Source of the DNA: VYFG01 sp965248685
GTDB taxonomy: Bacteria; Pseudomonadota; Gammaproteobacteria; Arenicellales; Poriferihabitantaceae
DNA length: 64,000 nt
Reading direction: 5' to 3'
NCBI GenBank assembly: GCA_965248685.1
Contig: CBDFKC010000003.1
Span: forward strand, 1,488,001 to 1,552,000
Numbering within the stretch: the first letter of the stretch is position 1; every line of letters starts with the position of its first letter. Position numbers and translations under genes: made by a program. Positions 1-9,705 of the stretch are shown piece after piece. The notes beneath the pieces were generated by a model. It worked only from the letters and a program-made list of their open reading frames with translations, made no database searches and was not told the origin of the DNA.

Positions 1-2
1 AA

Positions 3-500
3 TTCAGTAAAGAGGAGTTGCTTGACTGTGGTCATGGCCGTTTGTTTGGTGCCGGAAATGCGCAACTTCCTTTGCCGAATATGTTGATGTTCGATCGAAT
101 TGCTGAAATAAACGAAGACGGTGGAGAATACGGAAAGGGTATTATAGTGGCCGAATTGGATATTGACCCAGATCTGTGGTTTTTTAGTTGCCACTTTGAA
201 GGCGACCCGGTAATGCCCGGCTGTCTCGGGCTTGATGCATTATGGCAATTGGTCGGGTTTTCTCTGGGATGGCGCGGTGGTGAAGGTCATGGCCGGGCGT
301 TGGGTGCTGGGCAGATCAAGTTTACCGGACAAATAACGCCGCACAGTCGAAAAGTGGTTTACAAAGTCACATTCAAGCGCGTTATTATGCGCAAGTTAAC
401 TATGGGTATTGCCGATGGTGAGGTTCTGGTAGATAACCGGCAGGTGTATACCTGTAAGGACTTACGGGTAGGCCTATTTAAGAACACTGAGGCGTTTTGA
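3..500 (+). CDS. fabA: 3-hydroxydecanoyl-ACP dehydratase/isomerase FabA (5' end outside window)
   Basis: FabA dehydrates 3-hydroxyacyl-ACP and isomerises trans-2- to cis-3-decenoyl-ACP, the branch point of anaerobic-type unsaturated fatty acid synthesis in the cytosol. The hot-dog core is clear: PNMLMFDR, then the active-site stretch SCHFEGDPVMPGC with the catalytic His, GLDALWQLVGF, and the C-terminal DLRVGLF. The frame is open to base 3 and reads FSKEELLDCGHG before the first possible start (TTG at 18), which matches the N-terminus of full-length FabA of about 171 residues. I therefore take the gene as truncated by the window edge, with only a few codons missing. fabB follows 126 bp downstream, as in the fabAB operons of Pseudomonas relatives. 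Confidence 0.97.
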   Translation, partial: FSKEELLDCGHGRLFGAGNAQLPLPNMLMFDRIAEINEDGGEYGKGIIVAELDIDPDLWFFSCHFEGDPVMPGCLGLDALWQLVGFSLGWRGGEGHGRALGAGQIKFTGQITPHSRKVVYKVTFKRVIMRKLTMGIADGEVLVDNRQVYTCKDLRVGLFKNTEAF

Positions 501-540
501 CCCATTACCTACGGCCATTACTATTGAATTTTGTCACTCC

Positions 541-560
541 ACCATCAAATGGATGGTTTT
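541..560 (+). terminator. weak hairpin between fabA and fabB
   Basis: ACCATC, loop AAATG, GATGGT followed by TTT. The stem is only 6 bp and the T-run is short, so it may attenuate rather than stop transcription from fabA into fabB. No strong promoter was seen in the 126 bp gap. Confidence 0.3.
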
Positions 561-626
561 AAAGTGCAAAATTCGATTGATCAACATATTACCCCGGATG
601 ATTCCTGGAACTGAAAAGAGGTGGAA

Positions 627-1844
627 ATGAAACGAGTTGTAATTACCGGATATGGCATTGTGTCTAGTCTGGGTAACAACAAAGCTGACGTTTTAAGCTG
701 TCTCAAGGAAGGTAGAACTGGCATCGAGTTTAGCCCTGAATACGCTGAACTCGGTATGCGCAGCAGGATTCATGGGTCAATAAATATCAACGCTAAAGAG
801 TTGATTGATCGAAAACTCTATCGATTTATGGGAGATGCAGCGGCGTACAGTTACATCGCGATGCAGGAAGCCGTTGAACATGCTGGCCTCCCGGAATCCG
901 TTGTTAGCAGCGAAAGAACCGGATTATTGCTTGGTACCGGTGGCGCATCCCCAGAAAATATTGTGATTGCGGCGGACACGCTTCGACAAAAGGGTGTTAA
1001 ACGAGTCGGACCTTATATGGTTACAAAGACCATGGCGAGCACAATTCCGGCTTGTGTTGGAACAGCGTTTAAAATTAAAGGTGTTTCCTATTCCATCAGT
1101 TCCGCCTGCTCGACCAGTGCCCATTGTATTGGGCATGGCGCAGAATTAATTCAATTTGGTAAACAGGATGTGGTGTTTGCCGGTGGTGGCGAGGAGCTGC
1201 ACTGGTCGTTATCGGTTTTGTTTGATGGAATGGGAGCGATGTCATCAAATTTTAATGAAACACCAGAACTCGCTTCCCGACCCTATGATAAGGACCGCGA
1301 TGGATTTGTCATCTCAGGTGGTGCAGGTGTGGTAGTCCTGGAAGGTTTGGAGCATGCACAAGCTCGGGGTGCAAACATTATCGCCGAATTGGTTGGGTAC
1401 GGTGCGACTTCGGATGGTTACGATATGGTTCAGCCGTCCGGAGAAGGCGCTGCTCGTTGCATGCGGCAGGCATTGCATGGGATTGATAACAAAGTTCAGT
1501 ATATTAATGCCCACGGTACCAGTACACCAGTTGGTGATACCAAGGAACTGGAAGCAATTTCAGAGGTATTTGGCCAACACGTACCGTTAATTAGTTCAAC
1601 CAAGTCCCTCAGCGGACACGCGTTGGGAGCAGCTGGTGTCAATGAGTCAATCTATACCTTGTTAATGATGGAGAATGGATTTGTCCCGGAATCAGCCAAC
1701 ATACATAATATTGACGAAAGCGCCGAAGCGTTTCCAATTGTGCGGGCTCCGGTCAATCAAATTGATTTGCAGACCGCAATGAGCAACAGTTTTGGATTTG
1801 GTGGTACAAATTGTTCCCTGGTATTTGATCGCTGGCAAAACTGA
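627..1844 (+). CDS. fabB: beta-ketoacyl-ACP synthase I FabB
   Basis: Condensing enzyme of fatty acid elongation. FabB-type enzymes extend the cis-3-decenoyl-ACP made by FabA. The protein begins MKRVVITGYGIVSSLG. The nucleophilic cysteine sits in SSACSTSAHCIG (about residue 161), and the catalytic histidines in NAHGTSTPVGD (about 300) and KSLSGHALGAAG (about 333). It ends in the usual SFGFGGTN loop. A GTG at 621 is in frame, but the ATG at 627 is preceded by AAGAGGTGG at a good distance and matches the family N-terminus, so I chose 627. The length of 405 residues is normal for FabB. Pairing with fabA makes FabB more likely than FabF. Confidence 0.96.
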   Translation: MKRVVITGYGIVSSLGNNKADVLSCLKEGRTGIEFSPEYAELGMRSRIHGSININAKELIDRKLYRFMGDAAAYSYIAMQEAVEHAGLPESVVSSERTGLLLGTGGASPENIVIAADTLRQKGVKRVGPYMVTKTMASTIPACVGTAFKIKGVSYSISSACSTSAHCIGHGAELIQFGKQDVVFAGGGEELHWSLSVLFDGMGAMSSNFNETPELASRPYDKDRDGFVISGGAGVVVLEGLEHAQARGANIIAELVGYGATSDGYDMVQPSGEGAARCMRQALHGIDNKVQYINAHGTSTPVGDTKELEAISEVFGQHVPLISSTKSLSGHALGAAGVNESIYTLLMMENGFVPESANIHNIDESAEAFPIVRAPVNQIDLQTAMSNSFGFGGTNCSLVFDRWQN

Positions 1845-1895
1845 TTTCAGGGAATCCACGGGTAGAACGATCTTTTTCGTTTTCGAGTAGAGCAT

Positions 1896-2951
1896 GTGAA
1901 TGATTCCCACCGCGCTGCAGTGGTCTATTGGCTTATTCTTTGTGCGGCCATGGTTTTTGCCACGATCATATTGGGCGGCGCAGTCCGGCTAACCGGTTCT
2001 GGGTTATCCATAGTGGATTGGAAGCCCCTGTTGGGGACATTTCCACCCCTCAATCATGGTGCCTGGATTGAGGCCTTCGACAAATATAAGCAATTCCCTG
2101 AGTATCAAATCGTCAACAGCGATTTTTCATTATCCGAGTTCAAGTATATCTTCTTGATGGAGTACTTTCATCGTCTATTAGGCAGACTTATTGGACTGGT
2201 GTTTTTTACTCCCTTTGTGTTTTTCATAGTGCGGCGGGCGATTCCACCCCAACTGTTGGGCAAGTTGTGGGCATTATTACTGCTGGGAGCATGCCAGGGG
2301 TTGCTGGGTTGGTATATGGTTAAGAGTGGATTAGTTGATAATCCCCATGTCAGTCAGTATCGGTTAACCGCACATTTGTTGCTGGCGGTGGTGATTTATA
2401 CCTGGATGCTGCGATTGATTTGCGGACTATTGCGAAAAGATAGTGGGGCAACTGGTGCAATGCGGGTTCAGATTCCTAATTTAACAATTGGGTCCATTGC
2501 ACTTTTAGTGCTGGTCATATTGATGATTGCCACTGGCGGACTAATGGCCGGTACCAAAGCCGGTTTTATATTCAACACATGGCCAAAGATGGGATCTGAA
2601 TTAGTCCCCGATTTGCTATGGTCGATTTCGCCTGAATGGAAAAATCTATTTGAAAACCCCCTGACTATCCAATTTATCCATCGATGGTTGGCTATGATTG
2701 TGTTAGTTTCGGTGCTGCTTTTCTCGATTCGAGTCATACTTTTGGATCCACGGACGCTTAACAAGTGGGTAGCATTGCTGGCTATTATCGCTGGGTTTAC
2801 CCAGGTTGGATTAGGAATATGGACGCTTTTAACAAAAGTTCCCACTGTGCTCGGGGTGGCGCACCAGGGCGTTGCGATGGTGCTATTAACTACTGTGACG
2901 ATAATGATGTCGACCTATCTACCAGGAATTTTTCATGGCAGGGCGAACTGA
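1896..2951 (+). CDS. ctaA: Heme A synthase, Cox15/CtaA family
   Basis: Oxidises the C8 methyl group of heme O to give heme A for aa3-type cytochrome oxidases, in the inner membrane. The start GTG AAT GAT lies just after the fabB region. About eight hydrophobic segments are visible, in two four-helix halves. Putative heme-ligand histidines lie in EYFHRLLGR (about 91), RLTAHLLLA (about 158), FIHRWLAM (about 260) and VAHQGVAM (about 322). GGAVRLTGSGLSIVDW near the N-terminus and the insert ending at EYFHR are typical of the longer Cox15 type shared by mitochondria and proteobacteria. At 351 residues it is full length. No oxidase subunit genes are adjacent. Confidence 0.93.
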   Translation: MNDSHRAAVVYWLILCAAMVFATIILGGAVRLTGSGLSIVDWKPLLGTFPPLNHGAWIEAFDKYKQFPEYQIVNSDFSLSEFKYIFLMEYFHRLLGRLIGLVFFTPFVFFIVRRAIPPQLLGKLWALLLLGACQGLLGWYMVKSGLVDNPHVSQYRLTAHLLLAVVIYTWMLRLICGLLRKDSGATGAMRVQIPNLTIGSIALLVLVILMIATGGLMAGTKAGFIFNTWPKMGSELVPDLLWSISPEWKNLFENPLTIQFIHRWLAMIVLVSVLLFSIRVILLDPRTLNKWVALLAIIAGFTQVGLGIWTLLTKVPTVLGVAHQGVAMVLLTTVTIMMSTYLPGIFHGRAN

Positions 2952-2993
2952 ACATTGCTAAAATGCCCCGTCAGCGACAATTTGGACGTATTT

Positions 2994-3311
2994 ATGTATC
3001 AAAAAATCTGCAAATTAGTAGTGTTTTCCAGCTCAGTCTGCCTGTTAACTGTCGGTTCCGGTCTGGCTAGTGCTGCGGAAAGCCTCGCGTTTGTTAGCAT
3101 TGAGAAGGCCCGTGGCCTGCCCATCAGAGGACAATCTCGGTCGAGTGTGAGAAACAAATTCGGTGAGCCAGAAAGTAGAAAAGGCGCGGTTGGCGACCCG
3201 CCAATCAGTACCTGGGCCTACCCGGAATTCATCGTGTACTTTGAATATAATCTGGTGATTACCACCGTTAAGCAGGACGATCACCTGCCAACCAAACTTG
3301 GAAACCTCTAA
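2994..3311 (+). CDS. Small secreted BamE-like hypothetical protein
   Basis: About 105 residues. The ATG at 2994 gives a clear signal peptide (MYQKICKLVVF, hydrophobic core, cleavage near GLASA-AES). The mature part has a motif of the type RGQSRSSVRNKFGEP, then GDPPISTWAYPEF and VYFEYNLVI. The pattern 'short repeat with V..xFGEP followed by W.Y..F.VYFE' resembles the SmpA/BamE fold and a widespread conserved gammaproteobacterial hypothetical family. No lipobox cysteine is seen at the cleavage site, so it looks periplasmic rather than a lipoprotein. It follows the heme A synthase gene by 42 bp. Its function is unknown. Confidence 0.75.
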   Translation: MYQKICKLVVFSSSVCLLTVGSGLASAAESLAFVSIEKARGLPIRGQSRSSVRNKFGEPESRKGAVGDPPISTWAYPEFIVYFEYNLVITTVKQDDHLPTKLGNL

Positions 3312-3546
3312 TTTGCAATCAAACCATAAGTAGCTCATAAAAGATGTTGAGTAGCCTCACCTGACTTCAGGATTCGCTATAATCCCACCCGCCGGGAAAC
3401 CCGTCTGAAAAACAGGGAACTTCGTCGGCTATCTGATTGACTAATAATCTTATACCGTATGCTCCCAGGCTTTGGCAGCGTGGCGTTATTTTTGAAGTAA
3501 TTGCACCCAAGCCGACTGGGTATGGAGGCAGCACAGATTGATTTAA

Positions 3547-4158
3547 ATGAAAACTAAAATGTTGTTTTGGAGGCTCTGTATTGCCGTTTGTCTGCTGATT
3601 TTTGCCAGTCTCCCGATTGCTGCTGGCCAAACTGAATGGACTACCGCTACGCTAATGGAAAAACTGGCTGCGGTGCGGGAGGCGGAATTAACCTTTGTGG
3701 AGCATCGTACCTCATCTTTTTTGTTGGATAAAATAAAATTGACCGGGCGGATGAATTATCGCGCACCTGACTTTATCCAAAAGCTTATAGACTCTCCTTT
3801 TACCGAAAGGATACAAATCGAAGGCGACAGAATAACCATCGAAAAGGTTTCCGGCAGGGGAGAGTCAACAATTCAGCAATACTCGGTATCGTCTTCGGAT
3901 TCGTTAAAGAATGCAATTGATGGTATTAGAGCGACCCTTGCCGGGAACCTCAATGAATTAACAGAAAATTTCAATGTCGAGATGACCGGGGAAATATCTG
4001 ACTGGTCAGTTCGACTCGTTCCAAAAAGCGAGAAAGCGTTGGAGCAAATCGAAAAAATTGAAATTAGTGGCAGTGATCGTTTGATCAAATTGATCGAAAC
4101 ATTCAATACTGATGGAGATGAAACCAGTTTGGCCTTGTCGTATTTAATGATCAAATAA
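3547..4158 (+). CDS. LolA-like outer membrane carrier protein
   Basis: 203 residues with a signal peptide (hydrophobic core about 8-25, cleavage near AAG-QTEW). The rest fits the LolA-like half-barrel pattern: a long N-terminal helix (LMEKLAAVREAELTFVEHRT), then alternating beta strands (GRMNYRAPDFIQKL, IQIEGDRITIEK, WSVRLVPK). LolA proteins ferry acylated molecules across the periplasm. This variant is followed 7 bp later by an MMPL exporter, the arrangement seen in aryl-polyene and other lipid-export clusters, where the pair is thought to move lipid products to the outer membrane. The 235 bp upstream contain a TATAAT at 3378 but no convincing -35 box. Confidence 0.75.
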   Translation: MKTKMLFWRLCIAVCLLIFASLPIAAGQTEWTTATLMEKLAAVREAELTFVEHRTSSFLLDKIKLTGRMNYRAPDFIQKLIDSPFTERIQIEGDRITIEKVSGRGESTIQQYSVSSSDSLKNAIDGIRATLAGNLNELTENFNVEMTGEISDWSVRLVPKSEKALEQIEKIEISGSDRLIKLIETFNTDGDETSLALSYLMIK

Positions 4159-4165
4159 ATTTAGT

Positions 4166-6505
4166 TTGGACACTCATACGCGTACCAAGGCGGTGTTGGC
4201 TGCCATTATTCTGCTCGGTTCTTTGCTGGTAATCGGATTTAAGGTCAAGGTTTCTACAGATCTTTCACTATTCCTTCCGGAACCCTCCAATAAAGTCGAA
4301 CGTTACCTGCATCATCAGTTGGATAATGGTGCTTCGACTAATATGGTGTTTATCGCGCTGACGGGGCTTACTCCAGATGAGCTGACTCAAGCTAACCAAC
4401 AGTTAACAGAGTCTTTGGCAGCCTCAAATGTTTTTCGTAAAGTTGTCAATAGTGCAGCGGAATTGAGTGATGGTGCGCTGGAATTTGTGGTTGAAAACCG
4501 TTATTTGTTAAGTCACCGCGATCTGACAGAATACTTCACCGAGGAAGGCTTCAGGAGCTCACTGGAGGAACGATTGCGAGGACTCGCATCGCCCCAGGCA
4601 GCGCTGGAGAAACGGTTCTTACGCAAAGATCCGGGCGGTGAAGTACTCGAAATGCTTGAAGACTGGCAAGGCAAGTTGAGTAAGCATGCAAAGCCTGAGG
4701 AGCTAAATGGAATCTGGTTCTCTAAGGACCATAAACGTACGCTAATTTTGGTTGAAGTTAATGCTAAAGTCACGCGCCTTGAAATCCAGATAAACGCAAT
4801 CGAGACTATTCGCAATGCATTCGAAAAAATTCGCCAACCGGGGCTTCGATTAACCTTAACCGGACCAGCCGCATTTGCCGTTGAGTCGGGAGAGGATATC
4901 CGCGAAGATATACGGCTGCTAACCTGGCTGGCAGTGGTTTTTGTCACCATGTTTCTATTGCTGGTCTATCGTTCCCTGCCAATGTTATTGCTGGTTTTTG
5001 CGCCATTGGTTGCAGGGGTCATTACAGCTACTGCAGGTATATTGCTGTTGCATGGACAGATACATGGAATTACTCTGGCCTTCGGTATCACCCTTGCGGG
5101 AGTTGCGGTGGATTATCCAATTCATTTGTTAACCGGCTTGACCCGCGGAGACCACAAAGATATGGGCTATGTAAAAAAAATATGGCCTACCCTTCGCCTT
5201 GGCGTACTCTCTACGGTAATCGCCTATGCTGCATTTTTGGTATCCGGATTTGGTGGTTTGCAGCAATTAGGACTGTTTACCATAATCGGCCTGATTACTG
5301 CGGCGCTGTTCTCTCGCTGGGTGTTACCGATTCTAGTTCCTGATCATTCGAAAAGAAGGAGTGGACTCCCAGGAGTTCAGCGGATGTTGTCCGTGGTCGC
5401 GCAGAAGGCCAGCCGGGTTCGTCCGGTTGTATTGATCGCGGGAATTAGCGCTATTATTTTTGTATTGGTAACAGATTTACCTGTTATTCATCTCAATGTT
5501 GACTCCTTGAGTCCAATCAAGGACAGTCGCCGCGCCGAAGGCAAGATGCTGCGCGCAGATCTTGGATACTGGTATGGTGGCAGCATGATGATTATTTCTG
5601 GGGCCAATAAAGACGCGGTGCTTCTGAGAAGTGAGGAGATGGAGCCCTACCTGGATCAACTGATTGCCGATAATCATCTTTCCGGTTATGACATGGCATC
5701 CCAGTTTCTACCAAGTAGTGTGCACCAGAGAAAAAACCTGGCAGCGCTTCAGGATACTAACGCAATTACGAAAAATCTGACCCAGGCCCTCGCCGGTACC
5801 CAATTCAGACCGAAGGTATTTGATCCTTTTCTTAAAGACTTGGAAACATTGGCGCAACGCCCCCCTATTGATGTGGAGAATTTTATCCAGCAGGACATAG
5901 GTAAGAGGCTGGCGCCACTGCTATTTGATTTTGAAGATGAAGCAGCTGGTGTAGTGCTGTTGCATGGTGTCAGGGATGCGGCCCATTTGCATGGTTTCGC
6001 CGATCAACATGATGATGTGATTTATATGCATCTCAAAACTTCCGCAACGGATCTAGTGGCAAAAAGTGTTTCCAGGGTTGCGCTCATTATGCTTGGATGC
6101 GTCTTGGCAATTTATATGTTATTGGCCTATGGATTCCAATCATTATGGCGTCCATTTAAGATTATGGTGCCTACTTTTTCCGCTGCGCTGGTAACCGCGG
6201 CATTGCTGGTTTCTTTTGGCAATCCACTCAGCATTTTTCACCTGATTTCCCTGATGCTGGTGGTTGGTCTGGGGCTGGACTATGCGCTCTTTTTCAATCG
6301 GCTACCGGACGATTTCGATGAATGGAATACGACCTTTAATTCACTGTGGGTGTGTGGTTCCACCACGATTCTGGTTTTTGGAATCCTGATCGTATCCCAG
6401 ACGCCGCCGCTCAATGCAATTGGTTTAACCGTGGGTGTTGGCGCTTTTCTAAGCATTATTTTTGCCGCGATGTGGGCTGCGGTTGGCGAACGTACAAACC
6501 CATAA
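4166..6505 (+). CDS. MMPL/RND-family lipid exporter
   Basis: 779-residue membrane protein, TTG start, 7 bp after the LolA-like gene. It has the RND/MMPL layout: one N-terminal helix (about 9-27), a large periplasmic loop, a helix cluster (about 255-400), another helix at about 420-440, a second periplasmic loop, and a final helix cluster (about 645-775). Family motifs include GVAVDYPIHLLTG in the first half and the equivalent LMLVVGLGLDYALFFNR in the second, where the Asp-Tyr pair sits in the proton-relay helix. Predicted role: proton-driven export of a lipid or lipid-linked product with the LolA-like partner. The substrate is not evident, because no polyketide or acyltransferase genes lie next to it. 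Confidence 0.85.
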   Translation: MDTHTRTKAVLAAIILLGSLLVIGFKVKVSTDLSLFLPEPSNKVERYLHHQLDNGASTNMVFIALTGLTPDELTQANQQLTESLAASNVFRKVVNSAAELSDGALEFVVENRYLLSHRDLTEYFTEEGFRSSLEERLRGLASPQAALEKRFLRKDPGGEVLEMLEDWQGKLSKHAKPEELNGIWFSKDHKRTLILVEVNAKVTRLEIQINAIETIRNAFEKIRQPGLRLTLTGPAAFAVESGEDIREDIRLLTWLAVVFVTMFLLLVYRSLPMLLLVFAPLVAGVITATAGILLLHGQIHGITLAFGITLAGVAVDYPIHLLTGLTRGDHKDMGYVKKIWPTLRLGVLSTVIAYAAFLVSGFGGLQQLGLFTIIGLITAALFSRWVLPILVPDHSKRRSGLPGVQRMLSVVAQKASRVRPVVLIAGISAIIFVLVTDLPVIHLNVDSLSPIKDSRRAEGKMLRADLGYWYGGSMMIISGANKDAVLLRSEEMEPYLDQLIADNHLSGYDMASQFLPSSVHQRKNLAALQDTNAITKNLTQALAGTQFRPKVFDPFLKDLETLAQRPPIDVENFIQQDIGKRLAPLLFDFEDEAAGVVLLHGVRDAAHLHGFADQHDDVIYMHLKTSATDLVAKSVSRVALIMLGCVLAIYMLLAYGFQSLWRPFKIMVPTFSAALVTAALLVSFGNPLSIFHLISLMLVVGLGLDYALFFNRLPDDFDEWNTTFNSLWVCGSTTILVFGILIVSQTPPLNAIGLTVGVGAFLSIIFAAMWAAVGERTNP

Positions 6506-6520
6506 ATCGACAATACAATT

Positions 6521-7996
6521 ATGGCTCGAATCGCTGTAGGTGGATGGCAACACGAAACCAATACCTTTGCCACAATTAAAGCTGACTATGCCGCATTTGA
6601 ACGCGCAGACGAATGGCCTGCTTTGTCCATAGGCGAGGCGTTATTTAACAATACCGAGGGCGTACATCTTCCAGTAACCGGTGCGATCCAACGGTTAAGG
6701 CAAAAGCAGCACCAGTTAATTCCATTGCTGTGGTGTTCAGCGACTCCCTGTTCCTACGTTACCGAGGAGGCGTTCGAAAAAATCTCAGACCAATTCGTGC
6801 GGCAGATCCGGCAATCGATGCCACTGGATGGTATTTACCTCGATCTGCATGGTGCCATGGTATGCGAGCACCTTGAAGATGGAGAAGGCGAATTTCTGGG
6901 TCGCGTTAGGGCGATAGTTGGAGACCAGATTCCAATTGTCGTTAGCCTGGATTTACACGCCAATGTCACCCCGTTGATGGTATCCCATGCCAGCGTCCTC
7001 GATATTTTTCGGACCTATCCCCATATAGACATGGGTGAGACCGGTGCCAGGGCGGCGAATCTTCTGGATTATTTAATTAATAGTGGTGAGTCGCTCTATT
7101 GGTCCTATCGGCAGCTCGATTTTATGATTGCGCTGAATTCGGGTTGTTCGCTAATAGAACCTTGCCAATCAATTTATAACCAGCTTCCGGGGTACATAAA
7201 AAATCAGATTAAATCGGTCTCATTTGCCTGTGGATTTCATCTGTCAGATATTCGCGATGTCGGCCCGTCTATTGTGGTCTACGGGACTAGTCAACAAGAC
7301 GCTGCTTCCGTAGCAGATCAGTTGCTTGAGTTAATACAGCAACAGGAATCCGTGTTTTTTCAAAGAATCTGGCCGGCTAGACAAGGGATTGCGGAGGCTA
7401 TCAGATTACTCAGCGACGGGGCCAACACTATCGTCATCGCTGACACCCAGGATAATCCCGGGGGTGGAGGCGCTGGTGATACCACGGGAGTTCTTCAGGC
7501 GCTTATCGAAATGGAGGCCGACAACGCGGTGTTTGGCGCACTGTCAGATCCGGCCACGGTTGCCCAGGCTATTGAGGCTGGGGTCGGATCGAGTATTAGG
7601 GCCAATCTCGGTGGCAAGTCAGGACTTCCGGGCCAAGTTCCCTTCCCATGTGACTGTGTTGTGCTCGGCTTCGCCGATGGTAACTTTACCGCTACTGGTC
7701 CAATGTATAAGGGGGCGCGTATGACTTTGGGGCCCTGTGCACTGATTGAAGTGAGTGGCATTAAAGTGGTGCTTTCCTCCAGTCCGGTACAAACTGCAGA
7801 TCAGTCGTTATTTCGTCATTTGGGCATAGAACCTGAAGAGATGTCGATCGTCGGGTTAAAGAGTTCAGTTCATTTTCGCAATGATTTTACGAATCTGGCA
7901 TCAGAAATATTGGTAGTAGCAGCTCCGGGAGCGGTATTTGCCGATCCGGCAAACCTCGAATATAAAAACAAAAGAAAAGCGATTCGCCTGCTATAA
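6521..7996 (+). CDS. M81 family metallopeptidase, MlrC-like
   Basis: 491 residues, ATG at 6521, 15 bp after the exporter gene. The N-terminal M81 domain has GGWQHETNTF (residues 8-17), DLHGAMV (about 109) and DLHANVTPLMVSH (about 145), whose His and Asp residues are the expected zinc ligands. The C-terminal MlrC domain begins near residue 300 with DTQDNPGGGGAGDTT. MlrC of Sphingomonas degrades linearised microcystin. Most chromosomal homologues have unknown natural substrates and occur beside catabolic genes. No other mlr genes are present, so microcystin breakdown should not be assumed. The length is normal. Confidence 0.88.
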   Translation: MARIAVGGWQHETNTFATIKADYAAFERADEWPALSIGEALFNNTEGVHLPVTGAIQRLRQKQHQLIPLLWCSATPCSYVTEEAFEKISDQFVRQIRQSMPLDGIYLDLHGAMVCEHLEDGEGEFLGRVRAIVGDQIPIVVSLDLHANVTPLMVSHASVLDIFRTYPHIDMGETGARAANLLDYLINSGESLYWSYRQLDFMIALNSGCSLIEPCQSIYNQLPGYIKNQIKSVSFACGFHLSDIRDVGPSIVVYGTSQQDAASVADQLLELIQQQESVFFQRIWPARQGIAEAIRLLSDGANTIVIADTQDNPGGGGAGDTTGVLQALIEMEADNAVFGALSDPATVAQAIEAGVGSSIRANLGGKSGLPGQVPFPCDCVVLGFADGNFTATGPMYKGARMTLGPCALIEVSGIKVVLSSSPVQTADQSLFRHLGIEPEEMSIVGLKSSVHFRNDFTNLASEILVVAAPGAVFADPANLEYKNKRKAIRLL

Positions 7997-8133
7997 ACGG
8001 CTTGTCGGAATTAGTCCGGTGAAGGTGTTTAAACTGGTTAGTTCGCCCTAAATGCGACAATTCTGAGATTACTGCTTCACCGTCGACCCAGCGCGGACTA
8101 TTATCGCGTCCTGATAACTAATTTCTCAATTCT

Positions 8134-9705
8134 ATGTCTCAGCCCGTACTGGATAAAAAACAGAACATTCTAATCATTATGGCTGATCAGCTAACCGCAC
8201 TGGCTTTGGGCTGTTACCAAAATAAGGAAGTAATTAGTCCTAACATTGATCGTTTGGCCTCCACCGGAGTGGTATTCGATTCAGCCTATAGCAGCAGCCC
8301 GCTTTGTACGCCAGCGCGCTATGCATTTATGACCGGACAGAATATTTCCCGCTGTGGTGGTTATGATAACGCTGCCTATATGCCGGCAACCATGCCAACT
8401 TTTGCCCATTATTTAAGATTGATGGGTTATCGCACCTGTCTCGCCGGAAAAATGCATTTTGTTGGGCCGGATCAGTTGCATGGTTTCGAGGATCGGGTGA
8501 CCACCGATGTGTATCCCGCTGATTTTGGCTGGGTACCTGATTGGACCCAACCCGATGACCGAATAGATCTTTGGTATCACAATATGTCGAGCATCAAGCA
8601 AGCGGGCGTAGCGGCAATATCGAATCAGCTGACTTATGATGATGAGGTGGGAGCTGAGTCGATTAAGGCAATCTACAACCATGCAAGGGGTGATGACCAG
8701 CGACCGCTCTGTCTGGTCTCGAGTTTCATTCATCCCCATGACCCCTATGCCGCCCGGAAAAGATTCTGGGATTTATATGACAACATCGAAATACCCCTGC
8801 CCATGGTGCCACGACCTGCACCAGACCAACAAGACCCACACGGAAAGCGTCTGGAACAAGTCATCGCACTGGACGCCGTTGATCTGACCGACCAGGAAAT
8901 AATAAATGCGCGGCGGGCCTATTATGCCAACGTTTCCTATATTGACGAATGGGTTGGCAAGCTACAGGAAACCCTTATTGAATGCGAGATGGATCAGGAT
9001 ACGACAATAATCATCACGTCGGATCATGGAGATATGCTGGGAGAATTTGGTCTTTGGTATAAGATGTCATTTCGTGAATGGTCTTGCCGAATCCCGATGA
9101 TCATTAACCGGCCTTCGCGATTCGCCCCCGCACGGATTAATCACCCGGTGGCCCAGGTCGATATTTTACCTACGCTACTTGATATAGCCGCGCATAACAC
9201 CGGTGCGCAACCTCCCGAGGAGATTGATCCGTTATGTGGCCGTAGTTTGATCCCATATTGCGAGGGTGGCGGAGACAAATCCGGCACAGCTGTTAGTGAA
9301 TACCTTGCTGAAGGGACCGGTTGGCCGATGTTGATGCTTCGACAGGGAGATTACAAATATATTCAGTGCGATTCCGACCCGGAGCAGCTTTTTAACCTGT
9401 TGATAGATCCAAATGAACTGAAAAACCTTGCGGATGATTCGGTGTACACCGATGAGCTACAGCAGTTTCGGCAACAGGCAGCACAACACTGGGATTCGGC
9501 GGCGCTGAGGGATAAAATTATTGCCGATCAAAAACGTCGAACGGCGGTCCACAAGGCGCTTCGGATTGGGCGTTATCAGGGTTGGGACTTCCAGCCTACG
9601 CGGGACGCTTCGAATGAATATACTCGCAGCCACATGGATTTAACTAACTTTGATATTTCTTCGCGCTTTCCCAGACCGGCGGTATTTAATCCGAAATGGC
9701 GTTAA
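8134..9705 (+). CDS. betC: Choline-sulfatase BetC
   Basis: Hydrolyses choline-O-sulfate to choline and sulfate in the cytosol, feeding osmoprotectant synthesis and carbon, nitrogen and sulfur supply. The 523-residue protein starts with an alkaline-phosphatase-fold N-terminus (NILIIMADQLTALALGCY). The formylglycine site is SSPLCTPARYAF with Cys58 in the CxPxR motif. GKMHFVGPDQLHGF and the C-terminal WDFQPTRDASNEYTRSHMD are diagnostic of choline-sulfatases rather than general sulfatases. Other quaternary-amine genes lie elsewhere in the window, but no betA/betB is adjacent. It converges on coq7, and the two genes share 4 bp at their stop codons. Confidence 0.92.
   Translation: MSQPVLDKKQNILIIMADQLTALALGCYQNKEVISPNIDRLASTGVVFDSAYSSSPLCTPARYAFMTGQNISRCGGYDNAAYMPATMPTFAHYLRLMGYRTCLAGKMHFVGPDQLHGFEDRVTTDVYPADFGWVPDWTQPDDRIDLWYHNMSSIKQAGVAAISNQLTYDDEVGAESIKAIYNHARGDDQRPLCLVSSFIHPHDPYAARKRFWDLYDNIEIPLPMVPRPAPDQQDPHGKRLEQVIALDAVDLTDQEIINARRAYYANVSYIDEWVGKLQETLIECEMDQDTTIIITSDHGDMLGEFGLWYKMSFREWSCRIPMIINRPSRFAPARINHPVAQVDILPTLLDIAAHNTGAQPPEEIDPLCGRSLIPYCEGGGDKSGTAVSEYLAEGTGWPMLMLRQGDYKYIQCDSDPEQLFNLLIDPNELKNLADDSVYTDELQQFRQQAAQHWDSAALRDKIIADQKRRTAVHKALRIGRYQGWDFQPTRDASNEYTRSHMDLTNFDISSRFPRPAVFNPKWR

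Noticed and set aside
3547..6505. Aryl-polyene biosynthesis cluster suggested by LolA-like plus MMPL genes
   Set aside because: The ketosynthase chain-length factor, acyltransferase, ammonia-lyase and methyltransferase genes of such clusters are not adjacent; FabA/FabB are the housekeeping pair.
6521..7996. Microcystin degradation locus
   Set aside because: Only an MlrC-like protein is present; mlrA, mlrB and mlrD are not seen and MlrC-like proteins are common in other settings.
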